From the NCBI GenBank assembly GCA_003605115.1, contig QZKY01000012.1:35567-99566 (forward strand): a stretch of DNA of 64,000 nt, given 5' to 3'. The position numbers and the translations under genes were made by a program. Below are positions 9,928-20,600 of the stretch, one piece after another; the stretch's first letter is position 1, and the number at the start of each line of letters is the position of its first letter. This DNA is from Oxalobacter sp. Its GTDB lineage: Bacteria; Pseudomonadota; Gammaproteobacteria; Burkholderiales; Burkholderiaceae_D. The notes under the pieces are model-generated. The model worked only from the letters and a program-made list of their open reading frames with translations. It was not told the DNA's origin and made no database searches.

Positions 9928-10608
9928 TCAATGTTTGGTTGCCCCGGCACCTACAGGAGACGGTGCCATCGAACGAACAGGCGTAGCCGACTGTACGCCC
10001 CCAACCGGTGTTGCTCCGCCTGGCACCTTACTTGAAACCAGTTCCTTATCTCGTGGGCGCTTTATCCCAACGTCAACAGTGAAATCAAAAATTCTTTTCG
10101 CTTGCTTGCCCTGCCCCAAGGTTACTGCCTTAATCTCTTTCAAGTCAGGGCGCTCTAACCACTGCGAGTTATTGCCAAGATTACGCAAATATTCTGATAC
10201 CCTTTCATTTGACTGCGCATAACCAACCAGCACGACCCGCTGGCCGTCTTGTTTCAATGACTTCAGGTAAATCCCTTCAGGCGTCTGCATCACCAGCTCG
10301 TCCATCAGGTAGACTGGCTGATTACGATCACCCTGCAAGTCTTCAACGGCTTGCTGCCGCGCACGCAAAGATTCGATTTCCTGCTTCAGTGTGGCAACTT
10401 TCTTGATTTCGCCATCCAGGCGTTTGTTTTCCTGCCTGAGCACATTGTTGCGCTGCTCCTGACGGTGCATCAAGCCTTCCAGCAAACCGGCACCAACAAT
10501 CACGATACCGACACCAACAAGCGCGCCTAAAACCAACAAAGCATAAAATGCCTTCCCCCGCTGTTTGCGTGTCTCTTCGCGATGAGGCAGAAGATTTATC
10601 TTAACCAT
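9928..10608 (-). CDS. pilN: Type IV pilus assembly protein PilN
   Basis: This 226-residue bitopic protein starts MVKINLLPHREETRKQR. The INLLP motif is the conserved cytoplasmic peptide that docks into PilM. A transmembrane helix (about 23-45), a coiled coil (about 45-90) and the fimbrial-assembly domain (about 100-180) follow, with a Pro/Gly/Ala-rich tail. Its start overlaps the pilM stop by one base. Together with PilM, PilO and PilP it makes the alignment subcomplex. Confidence 0.95.
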   Translation of the reverse strand: MVKINLLPHREETRKQRGKAFYALLVLGALVGVGIVIVGAGLLEGLMHRQEQRNNVLRQENKRLDGEIKKVATLKQEIESLRARQQAVEDLQGDRNQPVYLMDELVMQTPEGIYLKSLKQDGQRVVLVGYAQSNERVSEYLRNLGNNSQWLERPDLKEIKAVTLGQGKQAKRIFDFTVDVGIKRPRDKELVSSKVPGGATPVGGVQSATPVRSMAPSPVGAGATKH

Positions 10609-11696
10609 CAGTCAAACCTCCGCATCGCCAGCCCGCATGCCACCAGATAGGCGGGCTCTTCCTGCTGCAATTGCGCCTCCCTGATTTTCGAGGAAAGCCG
10701 CATCCCACGGAACGTATTCACCACAGACGTTTTGACTCTGGTGCGGCTCGCCACAATTTCATCGAGCCCATGAAGGATCGCCGTACCGCCTGCCAGAAAA
10801 ATATGATCGACCCGCGTATGGTGGGAAGATGTGAAGAAAAACTGAATGGCACGCGTCACCTCTTGCGCGATGCTTTCCATAAACGGCAGCAGAACGTTTT
10901 GCTCGTAATCTCCGGGCAAATCTCCGGAGCGTTTTTTCAGCTCTGCTTCTTCGAAAGACATTCCGTACGCCCGCACAATATCTTGCGTCAATTGGTTCCC
11001 CCCGATCGGTTGTTCCCGTTCGTACACTGTTTCGCGATCGACCAGCACTGCAAAATTGGCTGTTTGGGCACCTATTCGAAACAAGGCCACCACCTGACCA
11101 CGATCTGCAGCAGGAGATCCCAACAACATCACGCGCGCCACGGCTGCGCGCGCGGCATGCATGTCAATGTCCATCACCATGGGTTTTAAACCTGCCGCCT
11201 CAGCCACCGCAACCCGATCTTCCACTTTTTCACGGCGCGCTGCGGCCAACATGACTTCCACGTCATCACCAGAACCCGGCGACGGCCCGATCACGTCAAA
11301 GTCGAGATTCACTTCATCAAGCGCAAAGGGGATGTACTGACTCGCCTCAGATTCCACTTGGGCTTCCATTTCATCTTCCGTCAGCCCGGCCCGCAACAAA
11401 ATCTTTCGGGTAATCACCGCACCAGAAGGCATGCCCAGCACCACAGCTCTGGCACTCGTGCCGCTTTTCCGCCAGACACGCCGAACCGCTTCTGCAACGT
11501 TGTCAATGTTATCAATGTTGCCATCTGTAATGGCGCCTCGCGGCAAGGTCTCGGACGCGTAGCACTCCAGCGTGTAATCGCCCTTGTCGTTCCTTGACAA
11601 TTCAACAAGCCTAACTCCTGACGTGCTGATGTCCAAACCAACCATCGGCGGCTTTTTTTTGGAAAACGAAAATAGTGACCCAAAATCGAGTTTCAA
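10608..11696 (-). CDS. pilM: Type IV pilus assembly ATPase-like protein PilM
   Basis: This 362-residue FtsA/actin-like cytoplasmic protein binds ATP and the PilN N-terminal peptide. The phosphate-1 motif VGLDISTSGVRLVEL starts near residue 19, and the C-terminal adenosine motif DHIFLAGGTAILHGLDE lies near residue 295. I place the start at a TTG (11696) giving MKLDFGSLFSF, 8 nt after AAGGGAG. The first in-frame TTG at 11702 would sit only 2 nt from that ribosome-binding site. This is the first gene of pilMNOPQ, transcribed from the 250-bp region shared with mrcA. Confidence 0.93.
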   Translation of the reverse strand: MKLDFGSLFSFSKKKPPMVGLDISTSGVRLVELSRNDKGDYTLECYASETLPRGAITDGNIDNIDNVAEAVRRVWRKSGTSARAVVLGMPSGAVITRKILLRAGLTEDEMEAQVESEASQYIPFALDEVNLDFDVIGPSPGSGDDVEVMLAAARREKVEDRVAVAEAAGLKPMVMDIDMHAARAAVARVMLLGSPAADRGQVVALFRIGAQTANFAVLVDRETVYEREQPIGGNQLTQDIVRAYGMSFEEAELKKRSGDLPGDYEQNVLLPFMESIAQEVTRAIQFFFTSSHHTRVDHIFLAGGTAILHGLDEIVASRTRVKTSVVNTFRGMRLSSKIREAQLQQEEPAYLVACGLAMRRFD

Positions 11697-11905
11697 GTGC
11701 AAATCTCCCTTGCAGGCGTACGCCGCCGTTATTCAGGCTGAATTAGGTACATTGCATCGTAGCAATAAGCTTCCATCAATGTACAGACATTCATCATATG
11801 CATCAAAAATTTCGTTGTTTAAATCCCACGCAATTGACATAACTCATGCTCGCTCGTCAGCCGCCTACGTCGACATCCGCTGAGCGCCCGTCTCATGTCG
11901 ACCGG

Positions 11906-11911
11906 TATAAT
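11906..11911 (+). promoter_or_regulatory. Candidate -10 element for mrcA
   Basis: A perfect TATAAT 36 nt upstream of the mrcA start, in the 250-bp divergent region between pilM and mrcA. No convincing -35 hexamer lies 17 nt upstream (AGCGCC), so the promoter assignment rests on the -10 alone. Confidence 0.4.
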
Positions 11912-11946
11912 GCGACCTTTTGTGTGCTTTTCGGTAAAATCCCCGC

Positions 11947-14403
11947 ATGTCTTCAACCCCTCTGCCCCCAATGTTGCCCTTGCTTCCCCAACGCCCCTCC
12001 AAAAAAACCCAGCGCTTTCTCGTCGGTGTGCTGGCTGTCCTACTTGGCTTGCCAATTATCGGCGCACTGCTACTCACATTCGTTCTGACCGTCACCGTTC
12101 CCACGCTTCCGCCACTCGATTCGTTAACGGACTACCAGCCCAAAATGCCACTACGGATTTACACGGCAGATAACGTGCTGATCGGAGAATTTGGCGAAGA
12201 GCGGCGCAATTTGGTTCGTATTCAGGATGTACCGGACGTGATGAAAAAAGCCGTTCTGGCCATTGAAGACAATCGTTTTTACAAGCATAGCGGCGTGGAC
12301 TACATCGGCATCATGCGTGCAGCACTCCGCAATCTGACCGGGAGAAGTCGGCAAGGCGCATCGACCATCACACAGCAAGTCGCTCGCAATTTCTTCTTAT
12401 CCAGCGAACAGACCTACAAACGAAAATTGTATGAAGTGCTCCTGGCCTGGAAGATTGAAAACCAACTCTCAAAAGACCAGATTCTGGAAATCTACATGAA
12501 CCAGATCTACTTGGGACAACGTGCTTTTGGTTTTTCATCAGCAGCACAGATTTATTTTGGCAAGCCCATTAAGGATCTCACTATCGCAGAAGCCGCGATG
12601 CTCGCCGGCCTGGCAAAAGCACCCTCGGCCTTCAATCCGGTCGCCAATCCTGCCAGAGCCAAAATACGCCAGCAGTACATCCTGCAACGCATGCTGGCGT
12701 CGAATTACATTACGAACGAACAGTACGAACAAGCAAAAAATGAAAGCTTGAAAATCAAAACAGATAGCAGCAAGTTTGCCATCCACGCAGAATACGTTGC
12801 GGAAATGGCGCGCATGCTGATCTATGACATGTACAAGGAAGACACTTACACCCACGGCTTGAACGTCTACACTACTGTTCTCAAGGATGAACAGGTCGCC
12901 GCCTATCAGGCGCTACGCAAAGGCGTTCTCGACTATGAAAAACGCTATGGTTATCGTGGCCCCGAAGGTTACATGCGCATTCCCCAGGCCAAGGAAGAAG
13001 AAGCAGACGCCATCGAATCCGAATTGGCGGAATATCAGGAAAGCGACGAACTGGTTCCCGCTGTCGTTCTGGATGCCTCGCCCAAGGAGGTGCGCGCAGT
13101 CCTTTCTTCGGGTGAAGAAATCGTCATTACGGGGGCTGGGCTGGATCTAGCGAAATCGTCTCTTGCGAAAAATACCACGTCAAACCGAAGGATTCGTCGT
13201 GGTGCCATCGTGCGCGTCACCAACGATGGGAAAAAATGGCTCATTACGCAAATGCCACAAGTTGAAGCAGCGTTTGTCGCCATCAACACCAATGATGGTG
13301 CCATTCGAGCGCTGGTCGGTGGGTTCGACTTCAATCGCAACAAATTCAACCATGTCACACAAGCCTGGCGTCAACCAGGTTCATCGTTCAAGCCATTCAT
13401 CTACTCAGCCGCCCTGGAAAAAGCACTGTCTCCCGCCACCATCGTGAGCGATTCGCCGGTTCTGTTTTCGGCAGAACAAACGGGGGGGCAACCGTGGGAG
13501 CCCAAGAATTACGACAACAAATATTCTGGCTTGATGACCATGCGCAGTGGCTTGACGCATTCCAAAAACATGGTGTCTATCCGCATCCTGAACAGCATCG
13601 GCCCGCGGTATGCACAGGAATACATTTCCCGCTTTGGTTTTTCACCAGACAAGAACCCGCCCTTCCTGACGCTCGCGCTTGGTGCAGGCGCAGCAACGCC
13701 GCTGCAAATGGTGGCGGGTTATTCCGTTTTTGCAAACGGCGGCTACAAGGTGAATCCCTTCCTGATCGCCAAGGTTACGGATACCTCAGGCAAAGTGCTT
13801 TCTACTGCTCAACCCGGCAAGGCCGACAATGAAACCCTGCGCGTCATCGATAAGCGCAATGCCTTCATCATGGACAGCATGATGAGAGACGTCATCAAAC
13901 GCGGCACGGCTGCACGTGCCGGGCAAATACTTGCACGCCCCGACATCGCCGGCAAAACTGGCACGACCAATGATTCGCACGATGCATGGTTCGCCGGTTA
14001 CCAATACAAGGTTGCAGGCGTCGCTTGGATCGGTTACGACCAGCCGAGAAATCTGGGTGCGCGGGAAACAGGCGGCGGCTTGGCGCTACCCATCTGGATC
14101 GGCTACATGCAGAAAGTATTGCCGGACATTCCTGTCGAAACGCGCACGCCCCCCAAGGGACTGGTCTTGGTGGAAGGCGAATATCATTACGTCGAAAATC
14201 CACCGGAGGCCGGCATACGTTTCATCGCAGGCGACGAGCGTCAATTACCGCCATCCAGCGAAGGAACGAGTAGCCCCGCCCCATGGGGGGGCGTCATCAA
14301 CCGTGTATTGCCCTCGAACAATGGCCAAGACAAACCGGAAGAAAAGAAGCGCCCGGATCCTATGCCCTGGCGATCCTTATTGCCTGACCCGTTGCAGCGC
14401 TAG
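11947..14403 (+). CDS. mrcA: Penicillin-binding protein 1A (bifunctional transglycosylase/transpeptidase)
   Basis: This 818-residue class A PBP polymerises and cross-links peptidoglycan. A cytoplasmic tail and one transmembrane helix (about 23-50) precede the GT51 transglycosylase domain, which has the catalytic motif AIEDNRFYKHSGVD (about 104) and RQGASTITQQ (about 135). An OB-like insertion sits at about 320-420. The transpeptidase domain has SxxK in PGSSFKPFIY (about 478), SxN in THSKNMVS (about 540) and AGKTGTTND (about 667). The C-terminal tail is Pro/Lys-rich. It is divergent from pilM, the arrangement common in beta- and gammaproteobacteria (also named ponA). Its last 44 nt overlap the 3' end of cyaY on the opposite strand. 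Confidence 0.97.
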   Translation: MSSTPLPPMLPLLPQRPSKKTQRFLVGVLAVLLGLPIIGALLLTFVLTVTVPTLPPLDSLTDYQPKMPLRIYTADNVLIGEFGEERRNLVRIQDVPDVMKKAVLAIEDNRFYKHSGVDYIGIMRAALRNLTGRSRQGASTITQQVARNFFLSSEQTYKRKLYEVLLAWKIENQLSKDQILEIYMNQIYLGQRAFGFSSAAQIYFGKPIKDLTIAEAAMLAGLAKAPSAFNPVANPARAKIRQQYILQRMLASNYITNEQYEQAKNESLKIKTDSSKFAIHAEYVAEMARMLIYDMYKEDTYTHGLNVYTTVLKDEQVAAYQALRKGVLDYEKRYGYRGPEGYMRIPQAKEEEADAIESELAEYQESDELVPAVVLDASPKEVRAVLSSGEEIVITGAGLDLAKSSLAKNTTSNRRIRRGAIVRVTNDGKKWLITQMPQVEAAFVAINTNDGAIRALVGGFDFNRNKFNHVTQAWRQPGSSFKPFIYSAALEKALSPATIVSDSPVLFSAEQTGGQPWEPKNYDNKYSGLMTMRSGLTHSKNMVSIRILNSIGPRYAQEYISRFGFSPDKNPPFLTLALGAGAATPLQMVAGYSVFANGGYKVNPFLIAKVTDTSGKVLSTAQPGKADNETLRVIDKRNAFIMDSMMRDVIKRGTAARAGQILARPDIAGKTGTTNDSHDAWFAGYQYKVAGVAWIGYDQPRNLGARETGGGLALPIWIGYMQKVLPDIPVETRTPPKGLVLVEGEYHYVENPPEAGIRFIAGDERQLPPSSEGTSSPAPWGGVINRVLPSNNGQDKPEEKKRPDPMPWRSLLPDPLQR

Positions 14404-14695
14404 CGGCTCGCGACAACACGGTGTAAAGCTCGCCTCCACCGCGCGTATCGACCCATTGATGCCCGTCATGTTTAAAGTGGAAGCCGCCAGTTTTGGCGGC
14501 AAGCCACAACTCCCGCATGGGCGTCTGAATGTTGATGATGATTTTCGCGCCGCTCTCAAAAAATTCGATATCCAGCACATTCCCGTGCCGAGCGCATTCA
14601 ATATCAATGTCCGTGACATGAGCGACATTTTCCACGGCAGACTCAATTTCCCGCAAAGCCGCCTCGGCAAGCAAAAGGAATTCCGATTCAGTCAT
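14360..14695 (-). CDS. cyaY: Frataxin-like iron donor CyaY
   Basis: This 111-residue frataxin-family protein modulates iron-sulphur cluster assembly at IscS. It begins MTESEFLLLAEAALREIESAVE, the acidic N-terminal helix. The beta-sheet motifs DIECARHGNVLDIEF and QTPMRELWLAAKTGGFHF (about 50-80) are characteristic. The start at 14695 is used because the family N-terminus begins there; an in-frame Met four residues upstream is possible. The 3' end runs 44 nt into the antisense strand of mrcA, so the two convergent genes share DNA and no terminator separates them. Confidence 0.93.
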   Translation of the reverse strand: MTESEFLLLAEAALREIESAVENVAHVTDIDIECARHGNVLDIEFFESGAKIIINIQTPMRELWLAAKTGGFHFKHDGHQWVDTRGGGELYTVLSRAASAATGQAIRIARA

Positions 14696-14706
14696 GCTAC
14701 ACTCCA

Positions 14707-15012
14707 ATGGCTTTCAACATCGCCATTCTAAACGTGAAACCGTATTCTCTACTCAGACCCCTTGCCGTCTTCATTCTTTCCATCAGCCTCCTGGCCGCCT
14801 GTGGACAGCGAGGTCCACTCTATCTGCCCGAAAAAGGCAAGCCGAAAAAGACCAAGTCATCCGTTGCGCGAAAGGCTGCTGCCGTAAACCCTAACGCGCC
14901 GCCGCAGACCACCCCTGGTGCCGTAAAACCTGAGAAAGCTGACGCCGCTTCCCCACCCGTTACTGACGAAACAGCAACCGAGACTGTTGACGACCATAAC
15001 ACTGACAAATAA
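14707..15012 (+). CDS. lptM: LptM-like small lipoprotein (YifL family)
   Basis: This small lipoprotein of ~101 residues has the lipobox LLAAC followed at once by GQRGPLYLP, the signature of the YifL/LptM family that assists LptD maturation. The remainder is Lys/Pro/Ala-rich and low complexity. The start is uncertain: the ATG at 14707 is only 11 nt from the divergent cyaY start and gives a long signal peptide, whereas a GTG at 14734 gives the more usual 23-residue leader (MKPYSLLRP). Position immediately upstream of lysA (2-nt gap) is the standard context. Confidence 0.85.
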   Translation: MAFNIAILNVKPYSLLRPLAVFILSISLLAACGQRGPLYLPEKGKPKKTKSSVARKAAAVNPNAPPQTTPGAVKPEKADAASPPVTDETATETVDDHNTDK

Positions 15013-15014
15013 CC

Positions 15015-16298
15015 ATGCCCTATTTCTCATACAAAGATGGCATATTGCATACCGAGAATGTGCCGCTGAACGAGGTTGCCAAACAGTTCGGCACGCCTGT
15101 TTATGTTTATTCGAAGGCCGCACTCACCGAAAACTATACTGCGTATGCCAGCGCTTGCCAGCAATTCGGTCAAGGTGACGATCCAGCATTGATCTGCTTC
15201 TCCGTCAAATCAAATTCCAACCTGGCTATCCTCCGTCATCTTAGCCAACTCGGCGCAGGGTTCGACATCGTGTCGGGCGGCGAATTGCAACGCGTCATAC
15301 GCGCAGGCGGCGATCCAAGCAAAGTTATTTTTTCAGGCGTTGGAAAAACAAGCAATGAAATCCGTCTTGCACTGAAACACAACATTCTCTGCTTCAATGT
15401 CGAATCGCTCCCCGAACTGCATCGCATCAACGATGTCGCGAAGGAAATGGGCAAGCAAGCGCCCATCTCTTTCCGCGTCAACCCCGATGTCGATGCCATG
15501 ACGCATCCTTACATCTCCACTGGCCTCAAGGAAAACAAGTTCGGGGTAGATTACTTGGCCGCGCTCGACTGTTACCGGGTTGCAGCTGGCTTGCAAAACA
15601 TCCGCGTGGTAGGCATAGACTGCCACATCGGCTCGCAATTGCTGGACGATGCGCCTTTACTTGCCGCGCTCGACAAAATGATCGAACTCGTTGATCGTCT
15701 CGCACACGAAGGCATTCGCCTGCATCATCTTGATATTGGTGGCGGCCTGGGGATTACCTACAACGATGAACAACCCGTCAAAATCGCCCACTACCTCCAA
15801 CGCCTGTTCACCCGCGTCAACCACTGGCGGCTGCACGAACATCAGGGTCGCCCGATAAAAATGATGTTTGAACCGGGTCGTTCCATCGTTGGCAATGCTG
15901 GCTTGCTGCTGACAGAAATTCAGTATCTGAAAGACGGCCCCGTCAAAAATTTTGCGATCGTTGATGCAGCGATGAACGACCTGATGCGCCCAGCCATGTA
16001 TGAAGCCTGGCATCGTGTTTTGCCGGTTAAGGAACGTAACGCCCCCGCAAAAACCTGGGATATCGTTGGCCCGGTATGCGAATCGGGCGACTGGCTGGCA
16101 CGCGAGCGCCAACTGGCTATACAACAAGGCGACTTGCTGGCCGTGATGTCGGCAGGCGCTTACGGCATGACGATGTCATCCAACTACAACTCGCGTACAC
16201 GTGCCGCCGAAGTCATGGTGGATGGCGACAAATTTCACTTGATTCGCCAGCGTGAAAAGGTGCAAGACTTGTATGCGCTGGAATCTTTCCTGCCTTAA
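15015..16298 (+). CDS. lysA: Diaminopimelate decarboxylase
   Basis: This 427-residue fold-III PLP enzyme makes lysine from meso-diaminopimelate. The Schiff-base lysine is in CFSVKSNSN (about residue 61). HIGSQL, the glycine-rich GGGLGI phosphate loop, EPGRSIVGNAG and the dimer-interface CESGDWLAR motif (substrate-binding Cys, about residue 355) are all present. The N-terminus carries FGTPVYVYS. It forms an operon with lptM upstream. Confidence 0.97.
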   Translation: MPYFSYKDGILHTENVPLNEVAKQFGTPVYVYSKAALTENYTAYASACQQFGQGDDPALICFSVKSNSNLAILRHLSQLGAGFDIVSGGELQRVIRAGGDPSKVIFSGVGKTSNEIRLALKHNILCFNVESLPELHRINDVAKEMGKQAPISFRVNPDVDAMTHPYISTGLKENKFGVDYLAALDCYRVAAGLQNIRVVGIDCHIGSQLLDDAPLLAALDKMIELVDRLAHEGIRLHHLDIGGGLGITYNDEQPVKIAHYLQRLFTRVNHWRLHEHQGRPIKMMFEPGRSIVGNAGLLLTEIQYLKDGPVKNFAIVDAAMNDLMRPAMYEAWHRVLPVKERNAPAKTWDIVGPVCESGDWLARERQLAIQQGDLLAVMSAGAYGMTMSSNYNSRTRAAEVMVDGDKFHLIRQREKVQDLYALESFLP

Positions 16299-16439
16299 AA
16301 ACAAAAGCGGGTATCTTCCACTTTTTAAAACACAATAAAACATAAACTATCCTGAACTGCCTGTACGATGATCGCACCCGGAATAACGTACAATGCAGAA
16401 TAGTTACTTGCATTACTAGCGAATTTTTTGCTCACCATT

Positions 16440-17099
16440 ATGTCGAAGCTGTGGCAAGCACGTTTTTTTACCACTGTAAATCATTTACGCGATTTGCCGG
16501 TTACGCACGTGCCAGAAGTGGCTTTCGCGGGTCGCTCCAACGCAGGAAAATCCAGCGCCCTCAACGTATTGTGCAATCAAAAAAATCTGGCTTTTTCCTC
16601 CAAAACGCCGGGGCGAACGCAACATATCAATTTCTTTTCCATTGGCGGCGCACGTGTCAATCAGCACCGACACGACCCCATCAACGTTGATGAAATCCAG
16701 GCCATGCTCGTGGATTTGCCTGGCTACGGGTATGCCCAGGTATCCGGTTCTGCCAAGCTGCATTGGCAGGAATTGCTGGGCGACTATGTTCAGCAGCGCG
16801 AACAACTGGCAGCGTTGATACTGGTCATGGATACACGCCGCCCCTTCACAGAGCTCGACATCCAGATGCTTGAATGGTTCGCCCCCACCGGCAAACCCAT
16901 TCACTGCTTGCTCACCAAAGCAGATAAATTCAATCGTAGCGAGGCCATGAATGCCTTGAATCGTGTTGAAACCCTGCTGGCCAGTTATGTCGATGCACAG
17001 GGTCAACCCTTTCCCTTTACCGCACAACTCTTTTCCGCCACCAAACGCCTTGGGCTGGAAGAAGCCGACGCCAAAATTCAATCACTGATTGGCTTATAA
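16440..17099 (+). CDS. engB: Ribosome biogenesis GTPase EngB (YsxC/YihA)
   Basis: This 219-residue Era/TrmE-type GTPase is needed for 50S subunit assembly. G1 is GRSNAGKSS (about 31), G2 lies in TPGRTQ, G3 is DLPGYGYA (about 86), and G4 is TKAD (about 156). An insertion of about ten residues between G2 and G3 ([16 protein letters not shown]) is longer than in E. coli YihA. The ATG at 16440 is chosen over a TTG at 16428 because it matches the family start (SKLWQARF). No strong ribosome-binding site is visible for either. Confidence 0.95.
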   Translation: MSKLWQARFFTTVNHLRDLPVTHVPEVAFAGRSNAGKSSALNVLCNQKNLAFSSKTPGRTQHINFFSIGGARVNQHRHDPINVDEIQAMLVDLPGYGYAQVSGSAKLHWQELLGDYVQQREQLAALILVMDTRRPFTELDIQMLEWFAPTGKPIHCLLTKADKFNRSEAMNALNRVETLLASYVDAQGQPFPFTAQLFSATKRLGLEEADAKIQSLIGL

Positions 17100-17624
17100 A
17101 CAACTTAGCGGCTTGCGACTGTTCGGCTCGCCATTGCCCCAGACAACCCGATTCATGCTGTTGCCGTCCAGCTTGGGGCGCACATTCAAACACAGCACCA
17201 CTTGATTCTCCTCAACCCGCCACCCGGGAGCAAATCAGGTGCCGATGACGTCTTGTCGCCAAAAAACTTTTTTACATTCAATATGTTGCTATTCCATGCG
17301 AATGCTTCCAGAAACACCCCCTCACCTTATTTCATGCACGACAAACTGCTTCAAGTTTGATTATTCTCAAATTTCCCCTTTCCCCACACAAGCGCGATCT
17401 TCAGGACTTGCTAAAATGCAAGAGTTCCCAAACCCCGTCGGGGTCGTGCCCCCCTAAGTCCAGGACGCGCACCACCCTGACGCGTACGACCCTGCAGAAA
17501 AACCCATCGCATAGACACCACGTTGAAGAGGCTCGCTCAAGGTAATCCCCTGACTAATCATTAAGCGGTTCGTTTTCGGTTTGGAACACCCCTGATTTGT
17601 GTTTCGTTTAGAGAAGGAATCGCT
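17100..17624. other. Intergenic region without a convincing gene
   Basis: These 525 bases separate engB from the large cyclic-di-GMP protein. Short ORFs exist on + but lack ribosome-binding sites and family features. On the minus strand, 17100-17240 keeps about 46 codons open with plausible protein-like composition (GWRVEENQVVLCLNV...), which may be the worn C-terminal end of a lost gene. The 3' end supplies the AAGGA ribosome-binding site of the next gene. No repeat or riboswitch is recognisable. Confidence 0.4.
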
Positions 17625-20600
17625 TTGACTCCCTTCAATCTATCCTACCGGCGCAACGACATCCCTCGCATGGTCGGCGTGGCGCTTGCCTACGCGGCGC
17701 TCGCCGCGATCAGCGTTTCGTTTGTGATGATTGACGGTTTACACCTGCTTCTTTGTCTGCCTGTCGGCATGGCATTGGCAGCCTTGCTTATTTTCGGCAT
17801 CCGCTACTGGCCGTGCATCCTCGTGGGAGCCTTTCTGTCCGGCTTAGTCAAGGGCTATCCTTCCCAAACGTCCCTTGTATTAGGTGGTTTGCTGACCCTG
17901 CAAACCGTGTCCGGCGTCTGGCTTTTGAAAAGCGTCGATTTTGACACCCATATGTCGCGCGCCCGCGACTTCTTTTTTCTCTTTCTTCTTGCCGGTTTGC
18001 TCGCCAGTGGCATCACGGCGCTGGGCGCCAGCAAGCTCTTGCTTTTCACAACCGACAAGGCACTCAACATCTGGTTGAGCAACACACTTGGTGTCTCCTT
18101 TGTTGCGCCCCTTATCCTGATTTGGCGTCAGCCATTCTGGCTCCCGCCCATCAGAAAAAATCTCCTCGGCCTTCTCAAAAAAAAGCGTGCGCCAGAATTT
18201 TTTATTTTGCTTGCCTGTTCCCTTGTCGCCGGACAGATTGTATTCCTCAATCTTTTCTCCGATGTCATTGGTCTCTTTTCGCTGGAATACATTGCATTCA
18301 TTTTCGTTGTATGGGCGGCTTTACGCTTCGGACGACATGGTGTCCTGTTCATACTCGGCATCCTCCTCACTCAGGCAATGCTCAGCGTCAAATTGGGCAC
18401 CGGTTATTTTGGGCAGGAAATTCTCAACGGAAGTCTCTTGAATTTTTCACTGTATTGCACTGAACTGCTGGTCATCGGAATGCTGCTCGCATGTGTCATG
18501 CGCGAGCGCAACACGTCAATTGCCATTGCAGCAGGAAGCGAAGCCCGCTTGCGCAGTCTCTCACGCCTTTACCAAATGCTCAGTCATATCAGTCAAGGCA
18601 GCCTGCGGCTGGAAAACGACACTGAGCTTTTCCCCTTTGCCTGTAGAGCGCTTGTCACGCATGGCGACATGAAAATGGCATGGGTCGGGGTCGCCCATGC
18701 ACCAGGGCACCTGCTTGATCCTGTTGCGTGTTATGGAGAAGAGGCTTCGTTCCTGGATCACATCACAGTTCATCACGGGGATCATTCCGGTATTCGCGGA
18801 TCTGCCGCTATTGCCTTCCGCCAAAACCGCTCCGTTGTTATCAACCATCTTTCTCAGCACCCAAACCGTGCACGCGCTGCATATGCAGCGGCCTACCATT
18901 ACCAGGCTACCGCCTCTTTCCCTGTTCACAGAGCAGGCAAACCCTATGCCGTAATTTCCGTTTACAGCGACAGAGAAAATGCGTTTGACGATGAAGTCGT
19001 CACCTTATTAAAAGAAATGGCGGGAGACCTTTCCTTTGTCCTGGATAATTTTGACCGTGAGCACCAGCGACGGTTTGCAGAACAAGCCGTTCTCAATAGC
19101 GAACAACGCTTCCGTGCGTTTTTCTCGCGCTCCATGATCGGCATGGCCACATGCGCGCCTGAGGGTCAATGGCTGGAAGTCAATGATGCGCTCTGCTTGA
19201 TGCTAGGGTATGAGCGCGATGAACTGGTGAAACTCACCTGGAACCAGATCACCCACCCCGACGATGCGCCTGCCTCCAACGCGCTTCTCAACCGCGCACT
19301 GCGCGGCAAAATTGACGAATTCGAACTTGATCCGCGTTACATCAGAAAAGACGGTCAAATCGTGTACGCACACTTGGCGGTTCGCTGTCTTCGCAAGGAA
19401 GACGGCAGCATCAACTACATTGCCTGCCTCATTCAGGATGTTACCGAATCAAAAAAATCGGCCGACCTCATCTGGAAGCAAGCCAATTTCGACCAATTGA
19501 CGGGGCTCATCAACCGCAATCTCTTTCATGATCGATTGCAGCATGCGATTAAAAAATCCAACCGGACAAGAGTGCCTTTGGCGTTGGTGTATGTTGATCT
19601 TGACCGCTTCAAGGAAGTGAACGATACACTTGGTCACGCCATCGGCGATACGGCACTCGTTGAAGCCGCCAGGCGCATTGAATCCTGCATACGCGCTTCG
19701 GACACCCTGGCGCGCCTCGGGGGAGACGAGTTTGTCATTATCATTGCGCAGTGTCCGGATCGCGCGCCAGTCAATCAAATCGCACAAAAAATTATCGAAC
19801 GACTGGGTGAGCCCTTTCTTCTTGGGCAAAAAAACATTTTCATTACTGCCAGCATTGGCATTGCATTTTATCCTGACGATGCAGCCGATATGGAGAGTCT
19901 TCTGAGCCACGCCGATCAAGCCATGTACGCCTCGAAAAATCAAGGGCGCAGTCGCCTGAACTACTTCACGCGCTCCATGCGTGAAGCTTCGCAAACACGG
20001 CAGGTCATGGTTAACGATTTGCGCAAAGCACTTGGCGCCAATCAGTTTCAACTTTATTTTCAACCCATCGTGGAATTGCCAAGCAATCGGATTGTAAAAG
20101 CAGAAGCCCTGCTACGCTGGCACCACCCGACTTGCGGGATGATCGCGCCTAGCCATTTCATCCCGATCGCAGAAGAGACGGGGATGATTTTCAATATTGG
20201 AGACTGGGTATTCCGCGAAGCTGCCGCTTGGGCGCAGCGCTGGCAGCGCTACAACAAGCATGGTGTTCAGGTCAGCATCAACAAGTCACCCATGCAATTC
20301 ATGGTTCAAGGCGCTGACCCCGTTCAATTGATCAATCATCTGCATGCCCTCAACCTGCCGGGTCACAGTATTGCAATTGAAATTACCGAAGGCTTGCTAA
20401 TGCATTCAGAACCGGCCGTCATGGAAAAACTCCTCCGATTCCGTGATGCCGGCATTCAAGTCGCCATCGATGATTTCGGCACTGGCTATTCTGCCCTTTC
20501 TTATTTAAACAAATTTGATATCGACTATCTCAAAATCGACCAGTCATTCATCCAGAATGTCGTGAGCGATCCTTACGATAAAGCGCTCTCAGAAGCCATC

